Source of the DNA: Azospirillum griseum
Lineage (GTDB): Bacteria; Pseudomonadota; Alphaproteobacteria; Azospirillales; Azospirillaceae
NCBI RefSeq assembly: GCF_003966125.1
Contig: NZ_RXMA01000001.1
Span: 333,560 to 397,559, forward strand
DNA length: 64,000 nt
Direction of reading: 5' to 3'
In this document: piece after piece, positions 27,396 to 49,414 of the stretch
Layout of the letters: each line of letters opens with the position of its first letter
Position numbering within the stretch: the first letter of the stretch is position 1
Made by a program: the position numbers and the translations under genes
The notes under the pieces: generated by a model
The model's database searches: none
What the model saw: the letters and a program-made list of their open reading frames with translations, nothing else
Told to the model about the DNA's origin: nothing

Positions 27396-28106
27396 TCACT
27401 CCTGCGACTCGGCCGGGGCCTCAGCCGCCGGCGCGGCCTTGATGGCCGCCGGGAAGGGCAGGCCTTCCGGGGCCTTCTTCTTCACAGCGTCGCGGATGCG
27501 CAGCCAACCGCCTTCGGCGCCGGGGACGGCACCCTTCAGCAGGATCAGACCACGGGCCTCGTCAACCGACACGACCTGGAGATTCAGGACCGTGACCTTC
27601 TCGTCACCCAAATGGCCGGCCATCTTCTTGTTCTTGAAGACCTTACCGGGATCCTGACGGTTGCCCGTCGAACCGTGCGAGCGGTGCGACACCGACACGC
27701 CGTGCGTGGCGCGCAGACCACCGAAGTTCCACCGCTTCATCGCACCGGCAAAACCCTTACCGATGGAGGTGCCGGTGACGTCAACGAACTGCCCGGCGAC
27801 AAAGTGGGCGGCGGAGATTTCCGCGCCAACTTCGATCAGAGCATCGGCATCGACGCGGAACTCGGCCAGCTTGCGCTTGGGTTCCACGCGCGCCTTGGCG
27901 AAATGCCCGCGCTCAGGCTTCGTGACATTCTTGACCTTGATGGCGCCCGCGCCGAGCTGAACGGCGGTGTAGCCGTCCGTCTCTTCGGTGCGAACGGCGA
28001 CGACCTGGCAGCTGTCGACTTTCAGCACAGTCACCGGGATATGTTGACCGTCGTCGGTGAAGACGCGGGTCATACCCAGCTTCTGCGCGATCAAACCGGA
28101 TCGCAT
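27396..28106 (-). CDS. rplC: 50S ribosomal protein L3
   Basis: 236 residues; [20 protein letters not shown] opens it, and the long loop [20 protein letters not shown] with the conserved glutamine in [10 protein letters not shown] (PrmB methylation site in E. coli) is present. The C-terminus has an Ala/Pro/Glu-rich extension after residue 215. Confidence 0.98.
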   Translation of the reverse strand: MRSGLIAQKLGMTRVFTDDGQHIPVTVLKVDSCQVVAVRTEETDGYTAVQLGAGAIKVKNVTKPERGHFAKARVEPKRKLAEFRVDADALIEVGAEISAAHFVAGQFVDVTGTSIGKGFAGAMKRWNFGGLRATHGVSVSHRSHGSTGNRQDPGKVFKNKKMAGHLGDEKVTVLNLQVVSVDEARGLILLKGAVPGAEGGWLRIRDAVKKKAPEGLPFPAAIKAAPAAEAPAESQE

Positions 28107-28170
28107 TGTTCTTTATCTCCTGACCAGGGACATCCGTTGAGCGGAGAGGTCCCTTACCAAACCGAAAAAA

Positions 28171-28479
28171 TCAGAGCTTGATCTCGACATCCACGCCAGC
28201 GGCCAGATCGAGCTTCATCAGCGCGTCGACCGTCTGAGGCGTCGGATCGACGATGTCGAGCAGACGCTTGTGGGTGCGGATTTCGAACTGCTCGCGCGAC
28301 TTCTTGTCGATGTGCGGCGAACGGTTCACCGTAAACTTTTCAATCTGCGTCGGCAGGGGAATCGGCCCCCGCACGCGCGCGCCGGTCCGCTTGGCGGTGT
28401 TCACGATCTCGCTGGTCGACTGGTCGAGCACGCGATGATCGAACGCCTTCAGGCGGATGCGGATGTTCTGGCTGTCCAT
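28171..28479 (-). CDS. rpsJ: 30S ribosomal protein S10 (NusE)
   Basis: 102 residues from ATG 28479 ([19 protein letters not shown]). [20 protein letters not shown] and [19 protein letters not shown] carry the S10 signature. It serves the 30S head and, as NusE, transcription antitermination with NusG. It heads the S10 cluster behind its own promoter and a structured leader of about 300 bases. Confidence 0.98.
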   Translation of the reverse strand: MDSQNIRIRLKAFDHRVLDQSTSEIVNTAKRTGARVRGPIPLPTQIEKFTVNRSPHIDKKSREQFEIRTHKRLLDIVDPTPQTVDALMKLDLAAGVDVEIKL

Positions 28480-28632
28480 GTCCAAACGTCCCTTGCACCT
28501 CGTAGCGATGACGCGGACGCGCCACCGGAACCCCCACAAACCTTCGCGGACCGCCGACGGCAAAAGAGCCACCCACCGTGCCGCGAAAGCGGGCGACGGG
28601 CGACGCTCTGACCGTTTTGACGGGCCGATACG

Positions 28633-28672
28633 AAAAGAACATCCCCCGCGCTTTCGCGCGGACGGGATGTTC
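28633..28672 (-). promoter_or_regulatory. terminator-like hairpin in the rpsJ leader
   Basis: On the minus strand GAACATCCC pairs with GGGATGTTC (28664-28672 and 28637-28645), with an inner CGCGCGAAAGCGCG stem, followed by TTTTCG. It lies between the S10 promoter and rpsJ, about 110 bases into the transcript, so it looks like an attenuator rather than the end of tuf. Confidence 0.65.
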
Positions 28673-28788
28673 CGGTCGACTCTGAGCGCTGCGTGGCCAG
28701 AACTGGCCGAGGCGCTGGTTGCCGTTCGTTATCGGGCTGCGTCTAGGCCGAAAACGCCTACCACCAACCCAAAATCCAGAGGGCGTAA

Positions 28789-28817
28789 TCTCTATGATGA
28801 CGCCGCCCCCGTGTCAA
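28789..28817 (-). promoter_or_regulatory. promoter of the S10 ribosomal operon
   Basis: On the minus strand TTGACA (28812-28817), 17 bases, then TAGAGA (28789-28794). Perfect -35 and standard spacing. The transcript would start near 28780 and carry a 300-base leader to rpsJ. Confidence 0.8.
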
Positions 28818-28899
28818 TCCTGATTCTCCCCGCTTGGGGAGAATGCCTGATCGGCACATGGTGGCGGCGTGACAGAGAGCGCCCGATGTCTAGAACCCA

Positions 28900-28936
28900 C
28901 CGGTGGGGACGGTCGGACACCGCCCTTCCCCACCGG
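28900..28936 (-). terminator. stem-loop after tuf copy 1
   Basis: CCGGTGGGGA / TCCCCACCGG (28900-28909 and 28927-28936), 27 bases downstream of the tuf stop, with a further GACGGTC-GACACCGCC pairing inside. There is no clear T run. A second hairpin ATTCTCCCC/GGGGAGAAT (28823-28844) follows before the S10 promoter. Confidence 0.55.
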
Positions 28937-28962
28937 CTGAACACACACTGACTGACGTCAGA

Positions 28963-30153
<1,191 letters not shown>

Positions 30154-30190
30154 GGGTGGTTTCTCCGTTTCTCAATCGTTCCAGCGGGCT

Positions 30191-32269
<2,079 letters not shown>

Positions 32270-32296
32270 GAACGATCACCAGGTCCGGCGGTGGCC

Positions 32297-32767
32297 TTAC
32301 CAGCGGTAGTGCGAGAACGCCTTGTTGGCTTCCGCCATGCGGTGCGTGTCTTCGCGCTTCTTGACGGCGGTGCCGCGCTGGCTGGCCGCGTCGAGCAGCT
32401 CACCCGACAGACGCTCGGTCATGGTGTTTTCCGAACGGGCGCGGGCGGCGCCGATCAGCCAACGGATGGCCAGAGCCTGGGCGCGGTCCGAACGGACCTC
32501 GACCGGAACCTGATAGGTCGCACCGCCGACGCGGCGCGAACGCACTTCCAGGTGCGGCTTGACGTTGGTCAGGGCGTCGTGGAAGACCTGAACGGGATCG
32601 TTCTTGGTCTTGGCCTCGATGCGGCCCAGAGCGCCATAGACGATGCCTTCGGCGGCGGACTTCTTGCCGTCCAGCATCAGGCAGTTCATGAACTTGGTCA
32701 GAACGCGGTCGCCATACTTGGCGTCCGGCAGGACTTCACGCTTCTCGGCGCGGTGACGACGGGACAT
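32297..32767 (-). CDS. rpsG: 30S ribosomal protein S7
   Basis: 156 residues; [20 protein letters not shown] opens it and [20 protein letters not shown] (key [11 protein letters not shown]) is the signature. S7 starts assembly of the 16S 3-prime domain. In E. coli it regulates the str operon; no matching leader feature was identified here. Confidence 0.98.
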   Translation of the reverse strand: MSRRHRAEKREVLPDAKYGDRVLTKFMNCLMLDGKKSAAEGIVYGALGRIEAKTKNDPVQVFHDALTNVKPHLEVRSRRVGGATYQVPVEVRSDRAQALAIRWLIGAARARSENTMTERLSGELLDAASQRGTAVKKREDTHRMAEANKAFSHYRW

Positions 32768-32779
32768 CGTGGACTCTCC

Positions 32780-33151
32780 TTACTTCGGACGCTTCGCGCC
32801 GTACTTCGAACGACGCTGCTTACGATCTTTGACGCCCTGGGTATCCAGCGTGCCGCGAATGATGTGATAGCGCACGCCGGGAAGGTCCTTCACACGACCG
32901 CCACGGATCATGACCACCGAGTGTTCCTGGAGGTTGTGGCCCTCACCGGGAATGTAGCTCGTCACCTCGAAGCCGTTCGTCAGACGAACACGGGCGACCT
33001 TACGGAGCGCGGAGTTCGGCTTCTTCGGGGTGGTGGTGTACACGCGGGTGCAGACGCCACGCTTCTGCGGGCAGGCCTCCATCGCGGGCACCTTGTTGCG
33101 CGCGGCCAACGGCTCACGCGGCTTACGGATCAACTGGTTGATCGTCGGCAT
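32780..33151 (-). CDS. rpsL: 30S ribosomal protein S12
   Basis: 123 residues; [20 protein letters not shown] (with the streptomycin-site lysine in KKPNSALRK) and [20 protein letters not shown]. The decoding-site lysines are wild type in appearance. First gene of the str operon. Confidence 0.99.
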   Translation of the reverse strand: MPTINQLIRKPREPLAARNKVPAMEACPQKRGVCTRVYTTTPKKPNSALRKVARVRLTNGFEVTSYIPGEGHNLQEHSVVMIRGGRVKDLPGVRYHIIRGTLDTQGVKDRKQRRSKYGAKRPK

Positions 33152-33348
33152 GTCTGCCCTTTATCCCTTCAAGGCAATCGCCCGACCGAGCCGGACGATG
33201 CAAAAGCCCGCCTTCGAAGCTTTGCCGCTTCGAGCGAGCCGAATGAGCGAACACCGATCCCGTAACGAAACCGGCTATGTCGATGAGGTCCAACGGAAAT
33301 CCCAACGCCGGATAGACTACGGCCCTGAGGTCCCTTTGAAGTGCGCGG

Positions 33349-33377
33349 ACTATAGGGAACGGTGATAGGGGCGTCAA
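33349..33377 (-). promoter_or_regulatory. promoter of the str operon (rpsL-rpsG-fusA-tuf)
   Basis: On the minus strand TTGACG (33372-33377), 17 bases, then TATAGT (33349-33354). It leaves a leader of about 190 bases before rpsL. I see no other gene in the 33152-33438 gap. Confidence 0.85.
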
Positions 33378-33438
33378 GCGCGGTTTTGCCAGATCCCGGC
33401 CCCAACCCACGATTCCCGCGCGCTCCCAGACCGCAACG

Positions 33439-33470
33439 AAAAGGGGCGCGTCCCGGTCGGAACGCGCCCC
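33439..33470 (-). terminator. intrinsic terminator after rpoC
   Basis: GGGGCGCGT / ACGCGCCCC (33443-33451 and 33462-33470), followed on the minus strand by TTTT. It separates the rpoBC unit from the str promoter. Confidence 0.85.
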
Positions 33471-33495
33471 CTTCCCTACCCCACGACGGAGTGTT

Positions 33496-41962
<8,467 letters not shown>

Positions 41963-42108
41963 GGATGTCCCCAAACGTCTGCTACGTGATGCGCTCAACC
42001 GACCGTTCAACCGACCGTACGGACGACCGCGCGGGCCGTCCCGATAATTGGGACGGAAAGAACCGCACCGGGAAACCCCGGTCCGGCGAAAGGCAGAAAA
42101 CGCCGTGC

Positions 42109-42138
42109 GGCGGCAAGCCCCCTGGGGGACTGGCCGCC
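42109..42138 (-). promoter_or_regulatory. attenuator-like hairpin between rplL and rpoB
   Basis: On the minus strand GGCGGCCAG / CTTGCCGCC (arms 42130-42138 and 42109-42117) with an inner CCCC/GGGG pairing is followed after GCACGGC by GTTTTCT. A second inverted repeat CCGTCCC/GGGACGG lies at 42036-42056. E. coli has a partial terminator at the same site that lowers rpoBC relative to rplJL; here this is inference. Confidence 0.45.
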
Positions 42139-42178
42139 GTCCGGCGCGGAACTGTATGATCCGTAACGCAACAAGGTC

Positions 42179-42553
42179 TTACTTAATATCGACCTTGGCG
42201 CCGGCCTCTTCAAGCTGCTTCTTGATCTTGGCGGCTTCGTCCTTGGTCGCGCCTTCCTTGACGGGCTTCGGAGCGCCTTCGACGAGGTCCTTGGCTTCCT
42301 TCAGACCCAGGCCGGTGATGGCGCGGACTTCCTTAATCACGTTGATCTTCTTGTCGCCGGCATCGGCGAGGATCACGGTGAATTCGGTCTGCTCTTCAAC
42401 CGGGGCGGCGGCGACGGCCGGGCCAGCGGCGGCAACGGCCACCGGAGCGGCGGCGGAAACGCCCCACTTCTCTTCCAGGAGCTTCGACAGCTCAGCGGCT
42501 TCCAGGACGGTGAGGGCCGACAGATCGTCGACGAGCTTCTGCAGATCAGCCAT
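42179..42553 (-). CDS. rplL: 50S ribosomal protein L7/L12
   Basis: 124 residues: N-terminal dimerisation helices ([19 protein letters not shown]), an Ala/Pro-rich hinge near 40-55 and the C-terminal factor-binding domain with [19 protein letters not shown]. It forms the ribosomal stalk with L10. Confidence 0.98.
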   Translation of the reverse strand: MADLQKLVDDLSALTVLEAAELSKLLEEKWGVSAAAPVAVAAAGPAVAAAPVEEQTEFTVILADAGDKKINVIKEVRAITGLGLKEAKDLVEGAPKPVKEGATKDEAAKIKKQLEEAGAKVDIK

Positions 42554-42610
42554 GTTACTACTCCAACGACTTGATGTTCTGAGATTGGATTAATCGAGTG
42601 ACTCGACGGC

Positions 42611-43129
42611 TCAGGCCGCCTCGTCCTTCTTCGCGTAGGCCGCCAGCACACGGGCGACCTGGCCGCCCGGAGCCTGGAGAACGCCAGCGATGCGAGTCGC
42701 CGGGGTCTGGATCATGCCCACGAGCTTGGCGCGCAGTTCGTCCAGCGACGGCAGGGTCGCCAGGGCCTTGACGCCTTCGGCGTCCAGCACCTGGTTGCCG
42801 AGACCGGCACCAACGATCTGGAGCTTGTCGTTCGCCTTCGAGAATTCGGCGATGACCTTGGCGGCCGCCACCGGATCCTTGGAGTAAGCGACGGCGGTCG
42901 GCCCCTTGAAGAGACCGTCCAGACCTTCGAACTGCGTGCCCTGAAGGGCGCGGCGGGCGAGCCGGTTCTTCGTCACTTTGAAGCCAGCGCCAGCGGCCCG
43001 AACCTTCGCACGCAGGTCGGTGACTTCCTTCACCGTCAGACCGAGGTGGTGAGCAACCACCACCAGGCCCGCATCCTGGAGCTTCGATTGCAGGTCCGCG
43101 ATCGTCGCTTCTTTTTGTGTACGATCCAC
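42611..43129 (-). CDS. rplJ: 50S ribosomal protein L10
   Basis: 172 residues; [20 protein letters not shown] start and [20 protein letters not shown]. The C-terminal helix that binds L7/L12 dimers is present. Preceded by AAGGAGG on the minus strand. A 272-base gap with a folded leader separates it from rplA. Confidence 0.98.
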   Translation of the reverse strand: MDRTQKEATIADLQSKLQDAGLVVVAHHLGLTVKEVTDLRAKVRAAGAGFKVTKNRLARRALQGTQFEGLDGLFKGPTAVAYSKDPVAAAKVIAEFSKANDKLQIVGAGLGNQVLDAEGVKALATLPSLDELRAKLVGMIQTPATRIAGVLQAPGGQVARVLAAYAKKDEAA

Positions 43130-43260
43130 GGATCGCCTCCTTGCACAGAGGTGTACATGGAGCCGAGGCCCATTGCGGGGCTTAGGCTCCGGCGAACCTG
43201 TCCCAGAAGTTCAAGCCGTTCCTGTTCTGGCTTGGGACCAGAGTGGTCAACGGTTCAACT
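43130..43260 (-). promoter_or_regulatory. rplJL leader with a kink-turn-like stem (possible L10 autoregulation site)
   Basis: A stem CAAGCC/GGCTTG (43212-43217 and 43229-43234) is extended by GTCC/GGAC (43200-43203 and 43235-43238). An 8-base bulge sits on one strand only, an asymmetric shape like the L10-L12 binding site of other bacteria. Inferred by eye. Confidence 0.4.
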
Positions 43261-43401
43261 CCCGTCTGCGCTGGCGGATTTTAAGCCCTTGCGCCAAAGG
43301 CGTGTTGGGCACCTGCGGTCTCGGACAGGGGCGGCAACCAGCCTTGCGGCTGATCGCCTGATCGCCTCCGGCCCTTGCGGGCCGGAAGCAAAACACGTGT
43401 C

Positions 43402-44109
43402 TTACGCCGAGGCCGGAGCCGACAGCGTGGACAGATCAAGCTTCAGGCCGGGACCCATGGTCGAGGACAGCGAGACCTTCTCGATGTACTGACCCTTGGC
43501 ACCGGTCGGCTTGGCGCGGGTGATCGCTTCCACGAAGGCGCGGATGTTCTCGACCAGGGCCTGCTCCGAGAAGCTGGCCTTGCCAACGCCGGCGTGCACG
43601 ATGCCGGTCTTTTCCGCACGGAACTCCACCGCGCCGGCCTTGGCGGCCTTGACCGCGTCGGCGACGTTCGGGGTCACGGTGCCGAGCTTCGGGTTCGGCA
43701 TCAGGCCGCGCGGGCCGAGAACCTTACCCAGCTTGCCGACCACGCCCATCATGTCCGGGGACGCGATGCAGCGGTCGAAATCGATCTTGCCGCCGAGAAT
43801 GGCTTCGGCCAGATCGTCACCACCGACCACGTCGGCACCGGCGGCCAGGGCCTCGTCCACCTTCGCGCCACGGGCGAAGACGGCGACGCGCACGGTCTTG
43901 CCGGTGCCGTTCGGCAGATTCACGACGCCACGGACCATCTGGTCGGCGTGACGCGGATCAATGCCCAGGTTCATCGCGACTTCGATGGTCTCGTCGAACT
44001 TGGTCTTCGACAGCGACTTCAGCAGCGCAACGGCGGCTTCCAGGTTGTAGAAGGACTCGCGGTTGACGTTCTTGTAGGCGTCGGTCAGACGCTTGCCGAG
44101 CTTGGCCAT
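43402..44109 (-). CDS. rplA: 50S ribosomal protein L1
   Basis: 235 residues; [20 protein letters not shown] and the signature ...[17 protein letters not shown] (key [12 protein letters not shown]). L1 forms the mobile E-site stalk. Four bases after rplK. Confidence 0.98.
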   Translation of the reverse strand: MAKLGKRLTDAYKNVNRESFYNLEAAVALLKSLSKTKFDETIEVAMNLGIDPRHADQMVRGVVNLPNGTGKTVRVAVFARGAKVDEALAAGADVVGGDDLAEAILGGKIDFDRCIASPDMMGVVGKLGKVLGPRGLMPNPKLGTVTPNVADAVKAAKAGAVEFRAEKTGIVHAGVGKASFSEQALVENIRAFVEAITRAKPTGAKGQYIEKVSLSSTMGPGLKLDLSTLSAPASA

Positions 44110-44113
44110 CGGA

Positions 44114-44548
44114 TCAGCCCTCCACCACTTCGAGACCCATCGAGCGGGCCGAACCAGCGATCATGCTGGCGGCGGCTTCGACGTCGTGCGCGTTCAGATC
44201 GGCCATCTTCTTCTGGGCGATCTCGCGGATCTGCGTGGTCGTGACCTTGCCGACGAAACCGCCCTTGCCGGGGGTCGTCGAACCCTTATCCTTGCCCGAC
44301 GCCTTCTTCAGGAAGTAGGACACGGGCGGGGTCTTCGTCACGAAGGTGAAGGTGCGATCACCAAAGGCGGTGATGACCACGGGAATCGGCATGCCGACTT
44401 CCAGGTCCGCCGTCTTGGCGTTGAACGCCTTGCAGAACTCCATGATGTTCAGGCCGCGCTGACCGAGCGCGGGGCCGATGGGGGGCGACGGATTCGCCTT
44501 GCCGGCCGGAACCTGCAGCTTGATGTAACCGACGATCTTCTTCGCCAT
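44114..44548 (-). CDS. rplK: 50S ribosomal protein L11
   Basis: 144 residues; [20 protein letters not shown] is the thiostrepton-loop signature (key [17 protein letters not shown]). Preceded by CAGGAGG. Needed for RelA activation and stalk-base function. Confidence 0.98.
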   Translation of the reverse strand: MAKKIVGYIKLQVPAGKANPSPPIGPALGQRGLNIMEFCKAFNAKTADLEVGMPIPVVITAFGDRTFTFVTKTPPVSYFLKKASGKDKGSTTPGKGGFVGKVTTTQIREIAQKKMADLNAHDVEAAASMIAGSARSMGLEVVEG

Positions 44549-44691
44549 GGGACAACCTCCTGAGACGACGCCACACGCGTGCGGTGGGCATCGCGGGGTT
44601 CTGCGGTCTGGCTATGGCAAACCTACCGCAACAGAATGGAGCCACCGACGCGTGAACGCGTTGGCAGCTCCGGGAAAGACACACGCGACAC

Positions 44692-45222
44692 TCAGACCTT
44701 TTCGACCTGCGTGTATTCCAGCTCGACCGGCGTCGAACGACCAAAGATCGACACCGCCACCTTGAGGCGGGACTTCTCTTCGTCCACTTCTTCGACCGTG
44801 CCGTTGAAGGAGGTGAAGGGACCGTCGCTCACGCGAACCTGCTCGCCCACCTCGAAGGTGATCGACGGTTTCGGGCGCTCAAAGCCTTCCTGCACCTGAT
44901 GAATGATCCGCTCGGCTTCGCGCTGGGAAATCGGCTGCGGCTTGCCGCCACCACCCAGGAAGTCCGTGACCTTCGGCGTGTTCTTCACCAGCGACCAGGA
45001 TTCGTCCGTCAAGTCCATCTTGACGAGAACGTAGCCCGGGAAGAACTTGCGTTCGGTGTTGATCTTGGAGCCCCGGCGCACTTCGACCACTTCTTCGGTC
45101 GGAACCAGGATCTCTTCAAACTTGTCTTCCAGGCCTTTTTGAGCGGCCTTCTCGCGGATCGCCTGCGAGACCTTCTTCTCAAAGCCGGAATAAACGTGAA
45201 CGACGTACCAGCGCGCAGCCAT
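44692..45222 (-). CDS. nusG: transcription termination/antitermination factor NusG
   Basis: 176 residues. The NGN domain opens [20 protein letters not shown] and has [19 protein letters not shown] (key [10 protein letters not shown]). The C-terminal KOW domain has [19 protein letters not shown]. It binds RNA polymerase and couples to S10/Rho. Two bases downstream of secE. Confidence 0.98.
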   Translation of the reverse strand: MAARWYVVHVYSGFEKKVSQAIREKAAQKGLEDKFEEILVPTEEVVEVRRGSKINTERKFFPGYVLVKMDLTDESWSLVKNTPKVTDFLGGGGKPQPISQREAERIIHQVQEGFERPKPSITFEVGEQVRVSDGPFTSFNGTVEEVDEEKSRLKVAVSIFGRSTPVELEYTQVEKV

Positions 45223-45224
45223 GC

Positions 45225-45422
45225 TCAGCCTCCCAGCCCAAGGATCAAGCGGACGGCAACCGCCAGCACCTGATCGACGACGAGGAAGAACAGGGCGGCG
45301 AGCACCACCATGACGAAGACCATGGCGGTCGTGATGCCGGTCTCCTTGCGGGTCGGCCAGGTGACTCTGGCAACCTCGCGGCGGACCTCGCGCGCGAATT
45401 CTGCGGGATTGACTTTAGCCAT
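45225..45422 (-). CDS. secE: preprotein translocase subunit SecE
   Basis: 65 residues, the short single-helix form: amphipathic [20 protein letters not shown] followed by one membrane helix (about 32-60). The VTWPTRKET motif is diagnostic. Between tRNA-Trp and nusG, the conserved place. Confidence 0.97.
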   Translation of the reverse strand: MAKVNPAEFAREVRREVARVTWPTRKETGITTAMVFVMVVLAALFFLVVDQVLAVAVRLILGLGG

Positions 45423-45494
45423 CGTGCGAACCGTGCGAGCTCCGGTAGCGACAGTGTGGGCGCCGCTTCTACCCTAAACAGTTGCCGGGCGGGA

Positions 45495-45570
45495 TGGCAG
45501 GAGTGGAGGGGATCGAACCCCCAACCCCCGGTTTTGGAGACCGGTGCTCTACCAATTGAGCTACACTCCT
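45495..45570 (-). tRNA. tRNA-Trp (anticodon CCA)
   Basis: Cloverleaf on the minus strand: acceptor AGGAGTG/CACTCCT, D arm with AGCTCAATTGGTAGAGC, anticodon loop CTCCAAA with CCA, T arm GGTTCGATCC, discriminator G and encoded CCA (45495-45497). Between tuf copy 2 and secE. Confidence 0.97.
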
Positions 45571-45744
45571 AGCGCCCGCCACCTTGCTCACCATTGGCTT
45601 GCAAGGCTTTGTACCGGAAGCTGTACCTTACCACCTGCCTTTGAAAAGCAACCCCCGTCGAGCTTCCGTTCGGCGGGGGAGGCAGGCTTATACCATCGCC
45701 CGAAGACCAGCGCAAGACCGATCTTCGAGCGATCAACCAGAAAC

Positions 45745-46935
<1,191 letters not shown>

Positions 46936-47017
46936 CGCTTTGATCTTTCGTTCCCGACGTTCCGGACGCACACAATGGCCCGGCCGGGACTGTTTGTTCC
47001 GAACGGCGGGCGCGGAT

Positions 47018-47091
47018 TGGAGCGGGTGAAGGGAATCGAACCCTCGTCGTAAGCTTGGAAGGCTTCTGCTCTACCATTGAGCTACACCCGC
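47018..47091 (-). tRNA. tRNA-Gly (anticodon TCC)
   Basis: Cloverleaf on the minus strand: acceptor GCGGGTG/CACCCGC, D arm TAGCTCAATGGTAGAGC, anticodon loop CTTCCAA, T arm GGGTTCGATTCCC, discriminator T and encoded CCA. 74 bases. Confidence 0.96.
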
Positions 47092-47155
47092 CGAGCAATC
47101 CCGCCGTCGCGATCGTCCGGGGCAACACAGTCACGGACAAGCCGTGGAAAGTAAG

Positions 47156-47240
47156 TGGTGGAAGGGGCTGGATTCGAACCAGCGTACGCTATGCGGGCAG
47201 ATTTACAGTCTGCTGCCTTTAACCACTCGGCCACCCTTCC
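47156..47240 (-). tRNA. tRNA-Tyr (anticodon GTA)
   Basis: Class II tRNA of 85 bases on the minus strand: acceptor GGAAGGG with CCCTTCC, anticodon loop CTGTAAA, a long variable arm, T arm GGTTCGAATCC and encoded CCA. First gene of the tRNA-tuf-secE-nusG unit. Confidence 0.96.
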
Positions 47241-47275
47241 AATCCGCTCTGGGCTGTGCCCGTCGCGGAGTTCGG

Positions 47276-47304
47276 CAATATCGACATTTTTCGACCCTTG
47301 TCAA
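47276..47304 (-). promoter_or_regulatory. promoter of the tRNA-Tyr/tRNA-Gly/tuf/tRNA-Trp/secE/nusG unit
   Basis: On the minus strand TTGACA (47299-47304), 17 bases, then ATATTG (47276-47281). An 18-base spacer to TATTGC is the alternative reading. It lies about 30 bases upstream of the tRNA-Tyr 5-prime end in a locally AT-rich stretch. Confidence 0.75.
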
Positions 47305-47394
47305 CAAACAAAATCAGGTTCACACCAGAAAAATTGACGGCTCGGTTTGCCCACCGACGCCACCCTGCCCCTCCCGTTCTGGCCTGTGAGTCCC

Positions 47395-48216
47395 ATGACA
47401 CGCTCCAAACCCTCCCCTTCAACCCCGCAATCCGGTCGCTCCGCTGGCAAGACGTCGGGCGCTCCGCGTGGGGCGCAGGGCGTTCTGCTCTATGGCCTGC
47501 ACCCAGTTGCCGCCGCCTGGACCAACCCGGAGCGCCGCATCCATCGCCTGCTCGCGACCGAGGCCGGGCGAGCCTCCCTGGAGGGCACGATCAACGCTGC
47601 ACGCGCGGCGGGCCTCAGCCGTCCCGGCCTGACGTTGGTGGAGAAATCGGACCTTGACCGCATGCTGCCGCCCGGTGCTGTGCACCAGGGCCTGGCCATC
47701 GACACCGCCCCGCTGCCAGACGTGGGGATCGAGGATCTGTGCAACGAATTGGCGGAGCAGGCGGAGGCCCTGATCGTTGTGCTCGATCAAGTCACCGATC
47801 CGCACAATGTCGGCGCTGTTCTGCGCTCTGCCTCCGCATTTGGCGCGAAGGCCGTGGTGGTGACGGAGCGGCACGCGCCGGAAACCACCGGCGTGCTGGC
47901 CAAGAGCGCGTCCGGCGCGCTGGAGGCCGTGCCGCTGATTCGCGTCACCAACCTGTCCCGCGCGCTGACCGACCTGCAGCAAGCGGGTTTCTGGTCGGTC
48001 GGATTGGCCGAATCCGGCAAACAGACGCTGGCCCAACTGAACCTGACCGGCAAGACCGCGCTGGTGATGGGGGCGGAGGGCAGCGGCCTGCGCCGCCTGA
48101 CCATGGAACGCTGCGACGTTATCGCCCGCCTGCCCACCACCGGCCCGGTGGGCAGCCTGAACGTGTCCAACGCCACGGCGGTGGCGCTGTACGAGGTGGC
48201 GCGGTTGCGCTCGTAA
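47395..48216 (+). CDS. rlmB: 23S rRNA (guanosine-2-prime-O)-methyltransferase RlmB family (SpoU/TrmH type)
   Basis: 273 residues from ATG 47395 (MTRSKPSPSTP). An N-terminal substrate-binding domain opens VLLYGLHPVAAAW. The SPOUT methyltransferase domain has the three motifs LDQVTDPHNVGAVLRSA, ALVMGAEGSGL and PTTGPVGSLNVSNATAVALYE. It probably methylates G2251 of 23S rRNA, though TrmH-like relatives are hard to separate. A TTG at 47347 is a weaker start. Divergent from the tRNA-tuf unit. Confidence 0.9.
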   Translation: MTRSKPSPSTPQSGRSAGKTSGAPRGAQGVLLYGLHPVAAAWTNPERRIHRLLATEAGRASLEGTINAARAAGLSRPGLTLVEKSDLDRMLPPGAVHQGLAIDTAPLPDVGIEDLCNELAEQAEALIVVLDQVTDPHNVGAVLRSASAFGAKAVVVTERHAPETTGVLAKSASGALEAVPLIRVTNLSRALTDLQQAGFWSVGLAESGKQTLAQLNLTGKTALVMGAEGSGLRRLTMERCDVIARLPTTGPVGSLNVSNATAVALYEVARLRS

Positions 48217-48273
48217 CGCTTGTTCCCGACGCGCGACGGCGCTAAGGTGCCGCTCCCGCAACGTTGCGGAACC

Positions 48274-48349
48274 GCCGGATTAGCTCAGCTGGTAGAGCAG
48301 CTGATTTGTAATCAGAAGGTCACGGGTTCGATTCCTGTATCCGGCACCA
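48274..48349 (+). tRNA. tRNA-Thr (anticodon TGT)
   Basis: 76 bases: acceptor GCCGGAT/ATCCGGC, D arm AGCTCAGCTGGTAGAGC, anticodon arm CTGATTTGTAATCAG, T arm GGGTTCGATTCCT, discriminator A and encoded CCA. Confidence 0.97.
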
Positions 48350-48377
48350 GTTTTCTGTCATGGCCCCCTTCGGTCGC

Positions 48378-48408
48378 AAAGCCCCGCGCGTTCCCGCCGG
48401 GGCTTTTT
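48378..48408 (+). terminator. intrinsic terminator after tRNA-Thr
   Basis: AAAGCCCCG ... CGGGGCTTT followed by more T residues (stem 48378-48386 with 48398-48406), 28 bases after the tRNA. Confidence 0.85.
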
Positions 48409-48811
48409 CGTTGCCGCGATCTGTGATCAATTCTCAGTCGCACAGTGAGGGGAAAGACCAGCGCCGACGGCACGACCAGAGTCGGGCAGTACTGGTAGGA
48501 CCAGATCGCCGGACTTTCGCAGTTGCGATGCAGTCCTGGCGGTTCTTTCAATCCGGATCTTCCCTGATTCTGGCGGTCCACTAGGGTTATCCCTTGTTTC
48601 GACTCCCTCCATACTGTGGCTCTATGCCGCATCTGCGAAGGTTGTCGGGGCGTCGTTGCTTTGCCTACCTTTGATTTCCGTGACGCGCTTTCAGCCGCTG
48701 CGCCGCCCCGGCGGTTCATCGTCGGCTGGCGCGCTCACGGTTCCGGCCTCGTCCTCGCCTTGGCGTAAGGAACGGTCACGCTTCGCCCCACCTGGCCCCA
48801 ATGGTGCGCAC
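48409..48811. other. intergenic stretch with a short palindrome
   Basis: About 400 bases without a credible gene between the tRNA terminator and the MarR gene. The only structure I note is AGGGTTATCCCT (48583-48594), a palindrome with a 4-base centre preceded by CT. This could be an operator for the MarR regulator, but that is speculation. Confidence 0.4.
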
Positions 48812-49252
48812 ATGGACGACATCGGCCGACCGCCGCTCGACGATTATCAACTGGCCGATCAGGTCCATCACCGCCTTCGCCGCGCCCATCAACGCGCCTC
48901 CGCCATTTTCCTCGACACCATCGGCGACGCGCAATTGACCCCGACGCAATGGGCGGCTCTGGCCACCCTGCACGGCGAGGGCGCGCTGTCGCAGAACCAG
49001 CTTGGCCGCATGACCTACATGGATCCCGCGACAACCCAGGGGGTGATCCTGCGCCTGGTTGACCGCGGACTGGTGGAACGCAGCCCGGATCCGATGGACC
49101 GCCGCCGCACCAGCGTGCAGCTGACCCGCGTCGGTCGGGCGATGGTCGAGGAACTGACGCACAAGGCCACCATCGCCCACGAACGCACGCTGGAACCGCT
49201 GTCGCCAGACGAACGCGCCCATTTCCTGGATCTGCTGCACCGCCTGATGTGA
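48812..49252 (+). CDS. MarR-family transcriptional regulator
   Basis: 146 residues from ATG 48812 (MDDIGRPPLDDYQLADQVHH). Winged helix-turn-helix of MarR type: LTPTQWAALATLHGEGALSQ, then NQLGRMTYMDPATTQGVILR (recognition helix) and the wing DRGLVERSPDPMDRRRTSVQL with the conserved DRR. It acts as a dimer and probably responds to a small ligand. It is the gene before the branched-chain-type ABC importer and may control it. The open frame back to 48656 lacks conservation. Confidence 0.9.
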   Translation: MDDIGRPPLDDYQLADQVHHRLRRAHQRASAIFLDTIGDAQLTPTQWAALATLHGEGALSQNQLGRMTYMDPATTQGVILRLVDRGLVERSPDPMDRRRTSVQLTRVGRAMVEELTHKATIAHERTLEPLSPDERAHFLDLLHRLM

Positions 49253-49414
49253 TGGGCCGAAGCAGACCCTTCAACGTTCCGTCGGCTTGTTCGCGTTCTT
49301 GACGGTGACTTTTGCGCCCGGTTTGCTATGAACGCGGGGCACGCGGGCGAGACGTCCCCCTTTCGGGCCGCCGTCGCACGCACCGACCGTCACCCGAAGC
49401 CGGAACGCCCCCGC

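Noticed and set aside
28633..28672. Reading this hairpin as the terminator of tuf copy 1
   Set aside because: A consensus promoter at 28789-28817 lies between tuf and the hairpin, so the hairpin belongs to the rpsJ leader; stems nearer to tuf (28900-28936) are better candidates for its end.
48220..48719. Frames across tRNA-Thr giving phrases such as AQLVEQLICNQKVTGSIPVSG on the plus strand and PDTGIEPVTF on the minus strand
   Set aside because: These are translations of the tRNA itself, a well-known false protein. The same holds for frames across tRNA-Gly and tRNA-Tyr near 46916-47389.
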